Counted from the stretch's first letter, positions 34,533-43,737 are shown. The stretch: DNA of 64,000 nucleotides from Paenibacillus macerans (GCF_023715465.1 NZ_JAMBOE010000012.1:1-64000); one strand, 5' to 3'. Notes: generated by a model not told the origin, from the sequence alone. Made by a program: numbers and translations.

Positions 34533-36380
34533 ATGAAAGGGGTTACAATCGGATTGCATCATCGTTTCGGGGAGGGAGCCAGGCTGAATCCGATAAGCTG
34601 GCCGGGGAGAATTGCCGGAAAAATGAGGGGCAGCTTCAAGTTGAAGCTGATTGTACTGCTCTCGTGTATGGTCACACTAGCCTTTACATTAGCGGGGTGG
34701 CTGGTCTACCGCTTAAATGTCCAATTGATGGAGGACGAGATCAGCAAGCAGTTCTCCATCGCCAATGAACAGGCTTTGGCCCGATTGGAACTCACCTTCC
34801 AGGAGGTAAGCCGGGTATCCCAATCCATTATACTGAACCCTTCTATGGAATTGTTCGTCACAGAGAGCCTTGATCCCGGAGGGGATCTCTATACTCAATT
34901 CAAGAACCGTAAGTACGTGGAGGAACAACTGATCACGCTGCAATTGGATACGCCGTCGATCCGATCCATCTTTCTGTTCAATGAAAACGGAGATTTGGCT
35001 ATTCTCTCCCAGAATGGGGCGTCAGGAGAACCCGGACCTGAAGAAATGGCCATGGTGATGGGCAAGCTGGAGTCGCATCGGGGGAACTTGGTCTGGGGGC
35101 GGGCCAGTCTGCCCAGTGCCGTCGATCCCGGCGGACGCCGGACGGTGCTGATCGCCGCCAGACGGATGCTCAATGATAAGCTGATCCCGTACGGAACCAT
35201 GGTGGTGGTAATGGAGGAAAGCCTGGTATCCAAGGTGCTGCGGGATCTTACGGCGAACGGCAACGGCAAGGTGCTGCTGCTGGAGCCTCTGGAGGGACTG
35301 CTCTACTCCAATACGAATCGGGAGGAGACGGAGCAACTCATCCGCTTGATCGAAGCCGGCGATCCCCAATATGTCAAGATGAATGGGGTCACCTATTTAT
35401 TTGTCCGCCATCGTCTGGAACCGGCAGGCTTTACGTTATACGGAGGGGTTTCTCTGGAGGAGATTCAACGCAAAAACAAAGACATCATCCATATCTTTGT
35501 TGTTGCCGGAATTGGCGTCGTGCTTCTCAGCGCGCTGCTGATTACAATTTCCACCAGAACCCTGCTGAAGCCGCTGGCCGATCTGATGCGGGGGCTGCGC
35601 AAATTGCGTTCGGGGGATTTCTCGGCCCGGATCAGCGTCCGTTCCGGCGATGAGCTCGGGTTTATCGGCGAGAGCTTCAACAGCATGGCGGAGCAAGTAA
35701 GCACTCTGATCAACAAAGTGTACCTGGCCCAGATCAGCCAGCGGGAATCGGAATTAAAAGCCATTCAGGCGCAGTTGAACCCTCATTATCTGCATAACCT
35801 GTTTAATGAACTGTATTGGAAGCTGTATAACGACGACCAGGCGGAGGCGGCTCTATTAATCAATGCCATCGCGGAGATGCTGAGGTATTCGCTTAAATCC
35901 GTCAAGACCGATACGACACTGGGAGAAGAACTGCAGCAGGTACGGAATTACATTAAGATTCAGACTGAATTGTTTACCGGCGAGATTGAAACGATCATTC
36001 AGGCCGAAGAATCGTTGCTGGGTCTGCGGATGATGAGATGCCTGCTGCTGCCGGTGGTGGAAAATGTATTTGTGCATGCCTTCCGGAATATGGATGAAGA
36101 CAGAGTGCTCAGAGTGAAGGCGGCTTTACGGAATGGGGCGCTGCATATTGAGGTGGCTGACAACGGCTGCGGCATGGATGACAGCACTTTATATGCTTTG
36201 AAGGAAGCTAAGGATGCGCTGCCGGAGAACAACAAAACGGGAATTGGCTTTAAAAGCGTGCTGCGGCGCATTGAACTGGTGTACGGGGCTCCTTACGGAG
36301 TAGAGATTTCCAGCGTCAAGGGAAAAGGAACGACTGTTCACATCAGGCTTCCTATTCAGACGATGCCGCAACAGTACTAA
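34533..36380 (+). CDS. YesM-like sensor histidine kinase
   Basis: A membrane sensor kinase of about 615 residues. The first helix (LKLIVLLSCMVTLAFTLAGWLVYRL) leads to an outside sensor domain of roughly 250 residues and a second helix (IFVVAGIGVVLLSALLITISTRT). HAMP follows (about 335-395), then the His_kinase domain with the phospho-acceptor in QLNPHYLHNLFNELYW, and an ATPase domain with N box VVENVFVHAF and G box VADNGCGMDD. The usual HFLYN motif is HYLHN here. It signals to the YesN-like regulator at 36520 and senses sugar or its binding protein. The start is uncertain; ATG 34533 lacks a clear ribosome site. Confidence 0.88.
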   Translation: MKGVTIGLHHRFGEGARLNPISWPGRIAGKMRGSFKLKLIVLLSCMVTLAFTLAGWLVYRLNVQLMEDEISKQFSIANEQALARLELTFQEVSRVSQSIILNPSMELFVTESLDPGGDLYTQFKNRKYVEEQLITLQLDTPSIRSIFLFNENGDLAILSQNGASGEPGPEEMAMVMGKLESHRGNLVWGRASLPSAVDPGGRRTVLIAARRMLNDKLIPYGTMVVVMEESLVSKVLRDLTANGNGKVLLLEPLEGLLYSNTNREETEQLIRLIEAGDPQYVKMNGVTYLFVRHRLEPAGFTLYGGVSLEEIQRKNKDIIHIFVVAGIGVVLLSALLITISTRTLLKPLADLMRGLRKLRSGDFSARISVRSGDELGFIGESFNSMAEQVSTLINKVYLAQISQRESELKAIQAQLNPHYLHNLFNELYWKLYNDDQAEAALLINAIAEMLRYSLKSVKTDTTLGEELQQVRNYIKIQTELFTGEIETIIQAEESLLGLRMMRCLLLPVVENVFVHAFRNMDEDRVLRVKAALRNGALHIEVADNGCGMDDSTLYALKEAKDALPENNKTGIGFKSVLRRIELVYGAPYGVEISSVKGKGTTVHIRLPIQTMPQQY

Positions 36381-36382
36381 GC

Positions 36383-36513
36383 CCATGCTTCCGAAGTAGT
36401 TTTGTACGAAGCGGGATCGAGGAAGCAATGCTCACAAAACTAGGCCTTAGCTTTCGAAGCGAGTTTTGCTCGAAGCTTATCAGGGGGTAACGCTCACAAA
36501 GCTTTTGGGAGGG
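36383..36513 (+). repeat. Two tandem copies of the short repeat
   Basis: The first copy (about 36383-36442) keeps GCTTCC, AGTTTTGT, GGAAGC and ACAAAACT. The second (about 36452-36513) is more diverged but retains CGAAGCGAGTTTTG and GCTCACAAAGCTTTTGGGA. Both resemble 31628-31698. The second ends in the ribosome binding site of the YesN-like gene. Confidence 0.65.
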
Positions 36514-36519
36514 AAACGG

Positions 36520-38091
36520 ATGAAAGCCAAGCTGTTTATCGCCGAGGATCAGCCGAATTTTCGCAAAGGATTGCTCAAGTTGGCCGGAAAACGGTCCGCC
36601 GAGTGGGTGGTGGCGGGAGAAGCGGCAAATGGCCAGGCCGCTCTGTCTTCGATGGAGCAAAACGTCCCGGATTTGCTGTTAACCGATATCCGCATGCCCC
36701 ATATGGATGGGCTCGAACTGGCCGAGGAAATCAAGGCTCGCGGCTGGGGGACCAAGATTGTGATCATCACGGGATTTAAGGATTTTGCTTACGCCCAGTC
36801 CGCCCTCAAGTTTGGAGTGCTGGACTTTATCACGAAACCTTGCGTAGAAGCGGATATATTAAACATGCTCGACCGGACCTATGTACGGCTGGTCGAAGAG
36901 AATCAGTCCGGGCGGCTGGTGGAGGATTGGAAGCGCCAGCATGAGGACAGCCAGCTTCGCTCAGCGATTATGGGCATGTCCTGCAACAACGGAGAGGTGG
37001 AGGCTTTGCTCGGACGGATGAAGGAATGCGAGCTTTACTTTCTTAGCATCCCTACCTATATTTCCGCGGAAAAACATTATTCCGCCCAAGATATGCCGCT
37101 ATTGCAATTTGCTCTCGGCAACATTGTCAGGGAGCATTTGCATAAATGGTATGGCGGTGGCTTCCGGCTTTTTTCCTTGAGTTCATCGGAATGGGCTTTA
37201 TTGGCGGACCGGCCGGATTCCCGGCCGGAAATGCCTTCTTCCTGGTTGCAGACCCTCACCGATTCGATTCAGCATTATATGAAACTGGTGCTTGCCTGCT
37301 GCGGACAAGAACGATGCCGCACGGCGGAGGACCTGCGCCAGGCTTACGAGCGGTATTGCAGCGGGCCGGGCCGGGAGGCGGCCTCTGAGCGCAGTACTGC
37401 CTATGAAACTTTACTTAACCAGACGGTGCTTTACGAAAAGGAGAAGGAAGTCGTATCCTGGCTTATGTCGGGAGACAACGGCCGGTTGGACAAGGAGCTT
37501 CTAGATCAAGTGGTGCGGATCAGCAGTATGCCCCCGCAAACCGCCAAAATCGAAGCTCTGCTCCTGGCCGCGGCCCTTCTCCGGCTGGTGCAAGTGCAGT
37601 TTCCCTTATGGCGGATGGCCGCACGTTCCATCGAGTGGGGTTCCGTCTATAAATGCGAGACGCCCGAAGAGATTGCGGATTGGCTGCAGGTATACATCCA
37701 TGAATTCTTGCGTTCCCATAACAACTGGCTTGCCGGCAAAAAAGACAATCCGGTCAAGCAAGCCATCCGGTTTATCGAAGAGAAATATACGGACGAATGC
37801 GGATTGGCCGAGGTGGCGGCCCATGTTCATCTCAATCCCAGCTACTTCAGCAACCTGTTCAAGAAAGAAACCGGTCAAAGCGTCACCGGCTATATCCAAA
37901 ACCTGCGCGTGCAGAAAGCGAAGATCCTGCTCAAAAGCACCGACATGAAAATTTTCGAAATCGCCCAAGCCATCGGCTTCAACGATTCCAATTACTTCAC
38001 GCATATGTTCAACAAAATAGCAGGGCTTTCGCCAAAGGAATACCGCAAGCGGACAGCAGAGCCGCCGCAGGGAGTCGCGGATGGATTTTAA
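36520..38091 (+). CDS. YesN-like response regulator with AraC output
   Basis: A 523-residue regulator. The receiver is at the N-terminus with phospho-acceptor D56 (LLLTDIRMPHMDG) and the conserved FITKP. A central region of about 270 residues is of unknown fold. The C-terminal AraC-type double helix-turn-helix reads CGLAEVAAHVHLNPSYFSNLFKKETG and MKIFEIAQAIGFNDSNYFTHMFNK. It is the partner of the YesM-like kinase and the likely activator of the GH43 and ABC promoters, including the duplicated promoter at about 27042-27106. ATG 36520 follows GGGAGG. Confidence 0.9.
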   Translation: MKAKLFIAEDQPNFRKGLLKLAGKRSAEWVVAGEAANGQAALSSMEQNVPDLLLTDIRMPHMDGLELAEEIKARGWGTKIVIITGFKDFAYAQSALKFGVLDFITKPCVEADILNMLDRTYVRLVEENQSGRLVEDWKRQHEDSQLRSAIMGMSCNNGEVEALLGRMKECELYFLSIPTYISAEKHYSAQDMPLLQFALGNIVREHLHKWYGGGFRLFSLSSSEWALLADRPDSRPEMPSSWLQTLTDSIQHYMKLVLACCGQERCRTAEDLRQAYERYCSGPGREAASERSTAYETLLNQTVLYEKEKEVVSWLMSGDNGRLDKELLDQVVRISSMPPQTAKIEALLLAAALLRLVQVQFPLWRMAARSIEWGSVYKCETPEEIADWLQVYIHEFLRSHNNWLAGKKDNPVKQAIRFIEEKYTDECGLAEVAAHVHLNPSYFSNLFKKETGQSVTGYIQNLRVQKAKILLKSTDMKIFEIAQAIGFNDSNYFTHMFNKIAGLSPKEYRKRTAEPPQGVADGF

Positions 38092-38117
38092 TGCGGAGGG
38101 GCAGTCTTGTGAGGTGT

Positions 38118-38150
38118 GAGGGCACCCAACCGGGTACCCTCGACTTTTCT
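38118..38150 (+). terminator. Rho-independent terminator
   Basis: GAGGGCACCC pairs with GGGTACCCTC around AACC, followed by a T-rich tract. It closes the YesM/YesN-like pair. Confidence 0.75.
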
Positions 38151-38154
38151 CTAT

Positions 38155-38610
38155 ATAAAATCGGTACGAAGGTCAGCGTTAAGCGTGCTTTGGTCGACGG
38201 GGATTTTGTGGTCCGAGAATTCGGGCTATTGCTTATCTGGCTTTTTTCCCCATAATAGCTGCTGAGTTCTCTTGGATTGGGTTTAAAGGCATGATTATTT
38301 TTGTATTGCTCTTATTTATCGGTGCACCGCTTCTTAGTTTCGCTCCCGAGATATTATCTCCGTTTTATCGTGAATGGGTGCTATCATGGTTGCCGATGCG
38401 TTTCATGGTTGATGGACTGCGCGAGTTGTTTTTCCTTGGGCAGGGCTTACGCATGAATCACCCTACATTCGCCTTAATTTGGATCGGCGCCTGCGGCCTT
38501 CTGGTCTTGCTTGCATCTGCCTTTAAACGTTCCCGTATACCAGAACGAAAAAAAGACATTGAACTTGCGCATAACCCCTAATGAAATTATTTCTTTAGGT
38601 ACCCTCGGGT
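38155..38610 (+). pseudogene. Collapsed copy of the SnoaL/YhgE operon
   Basis: 38155-38213 matches 16624-16682 of the double-SnoaL gene (sense TKVSVKRALVDGD). It then jumps directly to the 3' third of the YhgE-like gene: 38220-38581 matches 18107-18464, ending in the same ELAHNP stop, with a frame break near 38250. The hairpin after the gene is also copied. The C-terminal 96 codons (38291-38581) remain open. About 1.4 kb between the two blocks is missing. Many silent differences show the copy is not recent. Confidence 0.88.
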
Positions 38611-38647
38611 AGCCTTTACACATCCCCCTCCAAATTCGATAAAATGC

Positions 38648-38680
38648 AAGAACCCTCCGCGTCTGGAGGGTTCTTTTTTG
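38648..38680 (+). terminator. Rho-independent terminator
   Basis: AAGAACCCTCC and GGAGGGTTCTT form a perfect 11-bp stem followed by TTTT. It ends any transcript of the remnant. Confidence 0.85.
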
Positions 38681-38720
38681 ACAGCGACGGAATGCGGGGC
38701 TTGAAAAAAGGAAGAGGGCG

Positions 38721-38925
38721 AAATCCCACGAAATGCAAAAGTACATGCGATATTCGTCGAAACTCCTCGAAACGGGTGGTTCAAATGCAAATATGCAGTT
38801 CATTTCCGATCATAAGCTACTTTTTTATCCAATCGCCGCCAATGAGATGTATTTTTGCACTTCAACCGCTCAAACGCAGAAATTTGCGGAAATTCAAATG
38901 CACTTTTGCATTTGATTCCATCGAA
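38721..38925. repeat. Dispersed repeat family C, full copy
   Basis: Four units carrying AAATGCAAAAGTGCA or its inverse: direct at about 38740 and 38780, inverted at about 38844 and 38896. It has the same two-direct, two-inverted order as families A and B but an unrelated sequence. It lies between convergent features (the remnant and the MarR gene). A shorter copy is at 62757-62895. Confidence 0.8.
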
Positions 38926-38968
38926 CCGTCCTTCTTCCCCTGAATCACGAACAACTGCTGAAGCTGAT

Positions 38969-39433
38969 TCATGAAGTCGCTGAAGGCCCTGAAGGCCCTG
39001 TTTTTGTACTTTGCGCCAGCTTAGTAATCAACGCAATGTCTTGATCGGTTAATCGATCCAGGAAATGTTTGCGTATTGCCCTTGCGACTATGGGCCGGGC
39101 ATCATCCAGCGCTGATTGTCCGGCGGAAGTGATAGTGACTTGAACACCGCGATCCGTGTCTATTGGTTTTCTCATCACAAGTCCACGTTTTTCCATCCGC
39201 GTCAGATGGTGTGACAATCGGCTCTTATCCCAGTCCATTGAGTCGGCCAATTCCTGTTGGCGAAGGCTGCCGTTCCCCAAAAGGGCTAACCGGTCCAATA
39301 CCCCGTAATCACCCTCTGATAGTCCTGTGTGCTCGGACATCTCTTTGATAACGCGGCCGAAGATGGTCTGAAAGGTGCCTTTCCACATATGCCATATTCG
39401 CATTTCCTCTTCGTTCAGCTCGTTTTTATCCAT
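38969..39433 (-). CDS. MarR family transcriptional regulator
   Basis: A 154-residue MarR protein. The winged helix lies in the middle (NGSLRQQELADSMDWDKSRLSHHLTRMEKRGLVMRKPIDTDRGVQVTITSAG), flanked by dimerisation helices. The C-terminus is a low-complexity TGPSGPSATS tail. It is divergent from the alpha/beta hydrolase at 39587, and two identical palindromes lie between them, so it probably represses both genes. Confidence 0.9.
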   Translation of the reverse strand: MDKNELNEEEMRIWHMWKGTFQTIFGRVIKEMSEHTGLSEGDYGVLDRLALLGNGSLRQQELADSMDWDKSRLSHHLTRMEKRGLVMRKPIDTDRGVQVTITSAGQSALDDARPIVARAIRKHFLDRLTDQDIALITKLAQSTKTGPSGPSATS

Positions 39434-39450
39434 AGGAACATAGTATCATG

Positions 39451-39506
39451 GTTGACACGTCAACCACAACGTGATAAGGTAAAGCTTAGTTGACACGTCA
39501 ACTAAG
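39451..39506. promoter_or_regulatory. Two identical MarR operator palindromes
   Basis: GTTGACACGTCAAC occurs at 39451-39464 and again at 39489-39502, 38 bases apart. The second extends by four more paired bases on each side. They cover the divergent promoters of the MarR and hydrolase genes. Confidence 0.85.
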
Positions 39507-39586
39507 GGCTGTATTGCAAAGTACGCTTGACCGCTTCCTCCAGAAACGGTTTAGCCAATCTCTCGTACAAGAAAGGAACTCTTACT

Positions 39587-40507
39587 ATGGATATTAAAGT
39601 TAGTGCACCCACTCCGGTCATCTCGGTGAAACCGGTAGTGTTATCGGCTCCGGGCCGCGGTGAGGATCTGCAAGTGCGAGTGTCCGCGCCTGCAATTGGA
39701 AGCGAATTGCCTATTATTGTTTTCTCGCACGGTTTTGGCTGGTCGTTGGACGGCTACAGCCCGTTGGTGGACTTCTGGGCTGCTCACGGCTTCGTGGTCA
39801 TTCAGCCCACCCATCTCGACTCGAGGACGCTGAACCTTCCTCCTGACGATCCTCGTACACCGCTGATCTGGCGTTTCCGGGTTGAGGACATGAAACGCAT
39901 CCTCGACCAGCTTGATCTCATTGAAGCTTCCGTTCCCGGTCTCAGCGGGCGCCTTGACCGAAGCCGCATCGCTGTTGCCGGACACTCCTGGGGCGGCCAG
40001 ACGGCGAGCATGCTGCTCGGCGCGCGAGTCCTCGACGCCCGCGGTGAACCGGGAGAGGATATGTCCGACTCACGGATCAAGGCAGGCGTATTGCTTGCCA
40101 CAACCGGCAAGGGGGGAGCTGACTTGACTCCGTTCGCGGCCGAGCACTTTCCCTTCATGAACCCGAGCTTTGCGGACATGAACACGCCGGCCCTCGTGGT
40201 CGCAGGGGACCATGACCAGTCCCATCTGTCCACTCGGGGGCCGGACTGGTTCACCGACCCGTATTTCCTGAGCCCGGGCAGCAAGAGCTTGCTCACCCTC
40301 TTCGGGGGCGAGCACTCACTTGGCGGAATTCCCGGGTACAACGTTGCGGAAACAACGGATGAAAACCCCGAACGAGTCGCCCTGGTCCAACGGCTCACGT
40401 GGGCTTACCTCCGCAACGCGCTCGACCTCGACGATTCCAGCTGGCCGGCAGCTCGCGCGGCGCTGGAAGAGAGCGCCCACCCGCTGGGCCGCATCGAGTC
40501 TAAGTAA
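39587..40507 (+). CDS. Alpha/beta hydrolase, chlorophyllase/DLH-like
   Basis: A 306-residue cytosolic hydrolase. The oxyanion loop is IVFSHGFGWSLDGY, the nucleophile is in AVAGHSWGGQTASM, an acid is in VVAGDHDQSH, and the histidine is in LFGGEHSLGG. The family resembles platelet-activating-factor acetylhydrolase-like and chlorophyllase-like esterases; the substrate is unknown. ATG 39587 follows AAAGGA. Codon use is GC-rich with many CTC and GAC codons, unlike its neighbours, so acquisition with the MarR gene is possible. Confidence 0.85.
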   Translation: MDIKVSAPTPVISVKPVVLSAPGRGEDLQVRVSAPAIGSELPIIVFSHGFGWSLDGYSPLVDFWAAHGFVVIQPTHLDSRTLNLPPDDPRTPLIWRFRVEDMKRILDQLDLIEASVPGLSGRLDRSRIAVAGHSWGGQTASMLLGARVLDARGEPGEDMSDSRIKAGVLLATTGKGGADLTPFAAEHFPFMNPSFADMNTPALVVAGDHDQSHLSTRGPDWFTDPYFLSPGSKSLLTLFGGEHSLGGIPGYNVAETTDENPERVALVQRLTWAYLRNALDLDDSSWPAARAALEESAHPLGRIESK

Positions 40508-40574
40508 GGGACTGAGGAATGGTATCAGATTATAATTGACATCATCGTGTTGCTGATATAACATTAATTCTAAT

Positions 40575-40892
40575 ATTTAAAATACGTTGAGAAGGAATAG
40601 TACGGTTTCCCGAGCGAACAGAGAGCTGTTGGACGGTGTGAAACAGCCGCGGGGGAAATCGGAACTCGCCTTGGAGTTGCCCGCTGAACCCCAAAGACGG
40701 TTTTTTGCACAACCTCTTTAAGTAGGTGGAGCCGGAGCCTGACCGTTATCATCAGGAGGATGCCAGGTTTGTCCGTTTTGCAAACCCGTATCCGTAGAGG
40801 GCATGCCAAAGGGTGGCGTGAATTCGGAGTGGTACCGCGTAAGATGTCAAAGTCTTTCGTCTCTGTTAATGGAGATGAAAGGCTTTTTTTCG
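40575..40892 (+). ncRNA. T-box leader, probably leucine-specific
   Basis: The T-box core TGGTACCGCG is at 40830-40839, just before a terminator that pairs AAAGTCTTTCGTCTC with GGAGATGAAAGGCTTT and ends in TTTTTTT. Stem I can be traced from GTTTCCC (pairs with GGGGAAATC) through the GCTGTT/AACAGC distal helix. On its 3' side the sequence GGAACTCGCC offers CTC as specifier codon, which fits leucine and the following leuA. Uncharged tRNA-Leu would stabilise the antiterminator. Confidence 0.9.
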
Positions 40893-40944
40893 CATCCGAT
40901 CTTTGTTGGATAAGCACGGAAAATTGATGAAGGGAAGGATCGCC

Positions 40945-42615
40945 ATGAAAAATGTTGAAAAATACGCCAGAGGATATTTTATGCCGCCGGAGACGAGCTT
41001 GAATTGGACCAAGAAGGAATACATTACAGAGGCGCCGATTTGGTGCAGCGTCGACCTTCGCGACGGGAATCAGGCCTTAATCGTTCCGATGAATTTGGAG
41101 GAAAAGCTGGAATACTTCAAAATGCTTGTCGAGATTGGGTTCAAGGAGATCGAAGTCGGATTTCCCGCGGCATCGGAAACGGAGTTTACCTTTTTGCGCA
41201 CATTGATCGAGCAGAATTTGATCCCGGATGACGTCACGATCCAAGTGCTGACCCAATCGAGAGAGCACATCATCCGCAAAACGTTCGAATCGCTAAAAGG
41301 CGCGAAAAAAGCCGTCGTCCATCTGTACAACTCGACCTCCGTGGCGCAGCGGGAACAGGTATTCCGCAAATCCAAGCAAGAAATTATCGACATCGCTTTG
41401 AATGGCGCCAAGCTGCTCCGGCAGTGCGCGGAGGAAACGGAAGGGAACTTCCAGTTTCAGTATTCGCCGGAGAGCTTCACCGGTACAGAGATCGAGTTTG
41501 CGCTGGATATCTGTAACAGCGTGCTCGACATATGGCAGCCGACCGCGGAGAACCCGGTCATCATCAACCTGCCGGCAACGGTGTCCATGTCGATGCCTCA
41601 CGTTTACGCCAGCCAGATCGAGTATATGAGCGAGCACCTGAATTACCGGGAGCATGTGATTTTGTCGCTCCATCCGCATAACGACAGGGGAACGGGTGTG
41701 GCGGACGCGGAGCTGGGGATGCTGGCCGGCGCTCAGCGCGTCGAAGGCACTTTGTTCGGCAACGGGGAAAGAACGGGGAACGTAGACATTGTGACGCTGG
41801 CGCTAAACATGTACTCGCACGGGGTAGACCCGAAGCTGAATTTTGAGAACATCCCTACGATCGCCTCCGTTTATGAACGGCTGACCAAAATGAAAGTGAG
41901 CGAAAGACATCCTTACGGTGGCGAACTGGTATTCACCGCTTTCTCCGGCTCGCATCAGGATGCGATTGCTAAAGGGATGAAATGGCGGGAGGAAAAAGAA
42001 CCCCGGCATTGGTCGGTCCCTTATCTGCTGATTGATCCCAAGGACATCGGCAGGGAGTATGAAGGCGATATTATCCGCATTAACAGCCAGTCCGGCAAAG
42101 GCGGGATCGGATACGTGCTGCAGCTGAAGTACGGACTCGATCTTCCGGCAAAAATGCGCGAAAACTTCGGATACTTCGTCAAAAACGTATCGGATCAGCA
42201 GCAAAAGGAACTGATGCCCGAGGAAATCTACGATATTTTCTTGAAGGAATATGTGAACATTAAAACGCCTGTCGAGTTTATCAAATACCGCATTACGGAC
42301 AATGAAGATTTTCAAACCATCGTCACGATCCGGACCGGCCATGAAGTCAAGGAAATTGCAGGCACCGGAAACGGAAGACTCGATGCGATCAGTAATGCTC
42401 TGCAAACTGAGCTTGGACTGAACTATACCGATTTGATCTATACAGAGCACGCTCTGGAAACAGGCTCTAAATCACAAGCGGTCTCTTATATCGGCATCAC
42501 GGCTGCCGACGGCAGCGTATATTGGGGTTGCGGCATTGACGTTGATATTATGACCTCCTCCGTAAAAGCCCTGTTTAGCGCCGTGAACCGATTTAGCCGT
42601 AATACCGCGAACTGA
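40945..42615 (+). CDS. leuA: 2-isopropylmalate synthase
   Basis: A 556-residue enzyme of the longer LeuA type. It condenses acetyl-CoA with 2-oxoisovalerate, the first step of leucine synthesis. The HMGL-like barrel has the metal-site motif SVDLRDGNQAL at about residues 34-44, and LHPHNDRGTGVADAELGMLAGAQRVEGTLFGNGERTGN, which holds the HxH pair and the second signature. The C-terminal dimer/regulatory domain (about 430-556) includes TGNGRLDAISNAL and should mediate leucine feedback. AAGGGAAGG precedes ATG 40945. It is transcribed alone behind the T-box; no other leucine gene follows. Confidence 0.95.
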   Translation: MKNVEKYARGYFMPPETSLNWTKKEYITEAPIWCSVDLRDGNQALIVPMNLEEKLEYFKMLVEIGFKEIEVGFPAASETEFTFLRTLIEQNLIPDDVTIQVLTQSREHIIRKTFESLKGAKKAVVHLYNSTSVAQREQVFRKSKQEIIDIALNGAKLLRQCAEETEGNFQFQYSPESFTGTEIEFALDICNSVLDIWQPTAENPVIINLPATVSMSMPHVYASQIEYMSEHLNYREHVILSLHPHNDRGTGVADAELGMLAGAQRVEGTLFGNGERTGNVDIVTLALNMYSHGVDPKLNFENIPTIASVYERLTKMKVSERHPYGGELVFTAFSGSHQDAIAKGMKWREEKEPRHWSVPYLLIDPKDIGREYEGDIIRINSQSGKGGIGYVLQLKYGLDLPAKMRENFGYFVKNVSDQQQKELMPEEIYDIFLKEYVNIKTPVEFIKYRITDNEDFQTIVTIRTGHEVKEIAGTGNGRLDAISNALQTELGLNYTDLIYTEHALETGSKSQAVSYIGITAADGSVYWGCGIDVDIMTSSVKALFSAVNRFSRNTAN

Positions 42616-42697
42616 ATTACCCAAGCAGGAAGCCTTTCTGAGAAATTTACCTGTCGTGGCGGGTTTTGTTCCGGGGAATATATGATTCAATAACTAA

Positions 42698-42720
42698 GGA
42701 GCTGCTTGGCAGCTCCTTTC
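42698..42720 (+). terminator. Rho-independent terminator of leuA
   Basis: GGAGCTGC and GCAGCTCC form a perfect 8-bp stem with a TTG loop, followed by TTTC. Confidence 0.75.
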
Positions 42721-42747
42721 ATGTTTTGTTTTTAGGGAGGGGAAAAA

Positions 42748-43737
42748 ATGCTTCATATTGTGAACGGTGATCATGTAGGCAATAAGCTAAGGAACGGAAA
42801 CGTTCAGGGAGATACTTTGGTTTGGAGAGAAGTGTATCCTGTTGGCCCGGCATTTACGAACATGGACGGAAAAAATGAGAGGTTTTTTAGGGCAGCCTAT
42901 TTGGAAAGAACTCTGGGCATCCCTGCATCGGAATTCATTGCAAGTTGCGAATCCCAGGAATCCTGTCTCCAAAATTTCCGCAAATACGATGAGATCGTGA
43001 TGTGGTTCGAGCATGATTTATTCGATCAGACGATGCTGGCCTTTCTATTACATTGGTTCTCAAAGCAGCCGTTAGGCAATACAAAACTAAATCTGCTGTG
43101 CATCGGGGACTATCCCGGGATTGATTTTTTTCGGGGAATGGGGCAGCTTACTACAGAGCAATTGGAAACCTTGTCAGGCACGTGGAGGCGAATTGGTGAG
43201 GAGGAGCTCAAACTGGGCGCCGAAATTTGGGAGGCGTACGCTTCCCGGGACATCGAAAAGCATATTGGAATTTTGCGGTTGGAGACATCGATTCTTCCTT
43301 TCGTGCATTCAGCATTTACAATGCATTTGAACCGGCTTCCATCGCCGGACAATGGGTTGGGAATCGTCGAGCAAACCACGTTAGAGCTTGTAAATAACGG
43401 AGGGCAAAAACCTGTTGAATTGTTTAAGGAAGCGGGAGAAAGGCTGCACGAATTGGGAATGGGGGACGTGGAGTTCCGGTACCGGCTAAAAACGATGGCG
43501 GAGCTGCCGAAGCCACTTCTGGAGGTCAAGGGGCCGGATTATTTTCTTGGCGGGCTTCCTTCCGAAAAAGACGGCACTGTCGCATTAACCAATTTCGGAC
43601 AGAAAGTTTTATCGGGTGAAAAGGACTGGTTACAGGAAAAGGGAGTAGATGAGTGGTATGGCGGCTTGTCATTAACGAAGGGTATGGGATGGCGCTGGGA
43701 TCGAAGCGAGAAACGGTTAGTTCGCATTGAAAAATAA
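42748..43737 (+). CDS. DUF1835 domain protein
   Basis: A 329-residue protein fitting the DUF1835 family of Firmicutes: it begins MLHIVNGDHVGNKLRNG and continues TLVWREVYPVGP; the middle carries MWFEHDLFDQTMLAFLLHWF. A C-terminal stretch (VALTNFGQKVLSGEKDWL and WYGGLSL) resembles the DUF3658-like partner domain. The function of this family is unknown. GGGAGGGG precedes the ATG. It is flanked by leuA and the TerC gene without evidence of an operon. Confidence 0.85.
   Translation: MLHIVNGDHVGNKLRNGNVQGDTLVWREVYPVGPAFTNMDGKNERFFRAAYLERTLGIPASEFIASCESQESCLQNFRKYDEIVMWFEHDLFDQTMLAFLLHWFSKQPLGNTKLNLLCIGDYPGIDFFRGMGQLTTEQLETLSGTWRRIGEEELKLGAEIWEAYASRDIEKHIGILRLETSILPFVHSAFTMHLNRLPSPDNGLGIVEQTTLELVNNGGQKPVELFKEAGERLHELGMGDVEFRYRLKTMAELPKPLLEVKGPDYFLGGLPSEKDGTVALTNFGQKVLSGEKDWLQEKGVDEWYGGLSLTKGMGWRWDRSEKRLVRIEK

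Noticed and set aside
36383-36513. Possible CRISPR or direct-repeat array
   Set aside because: There are only two imperfect copies, with no regular spacers and no cas genes in the window.
38644-38943. A 99-codon open frame
   Set aside because: It starts inside a terminator hairpin and consists mostly of the family C repeat.
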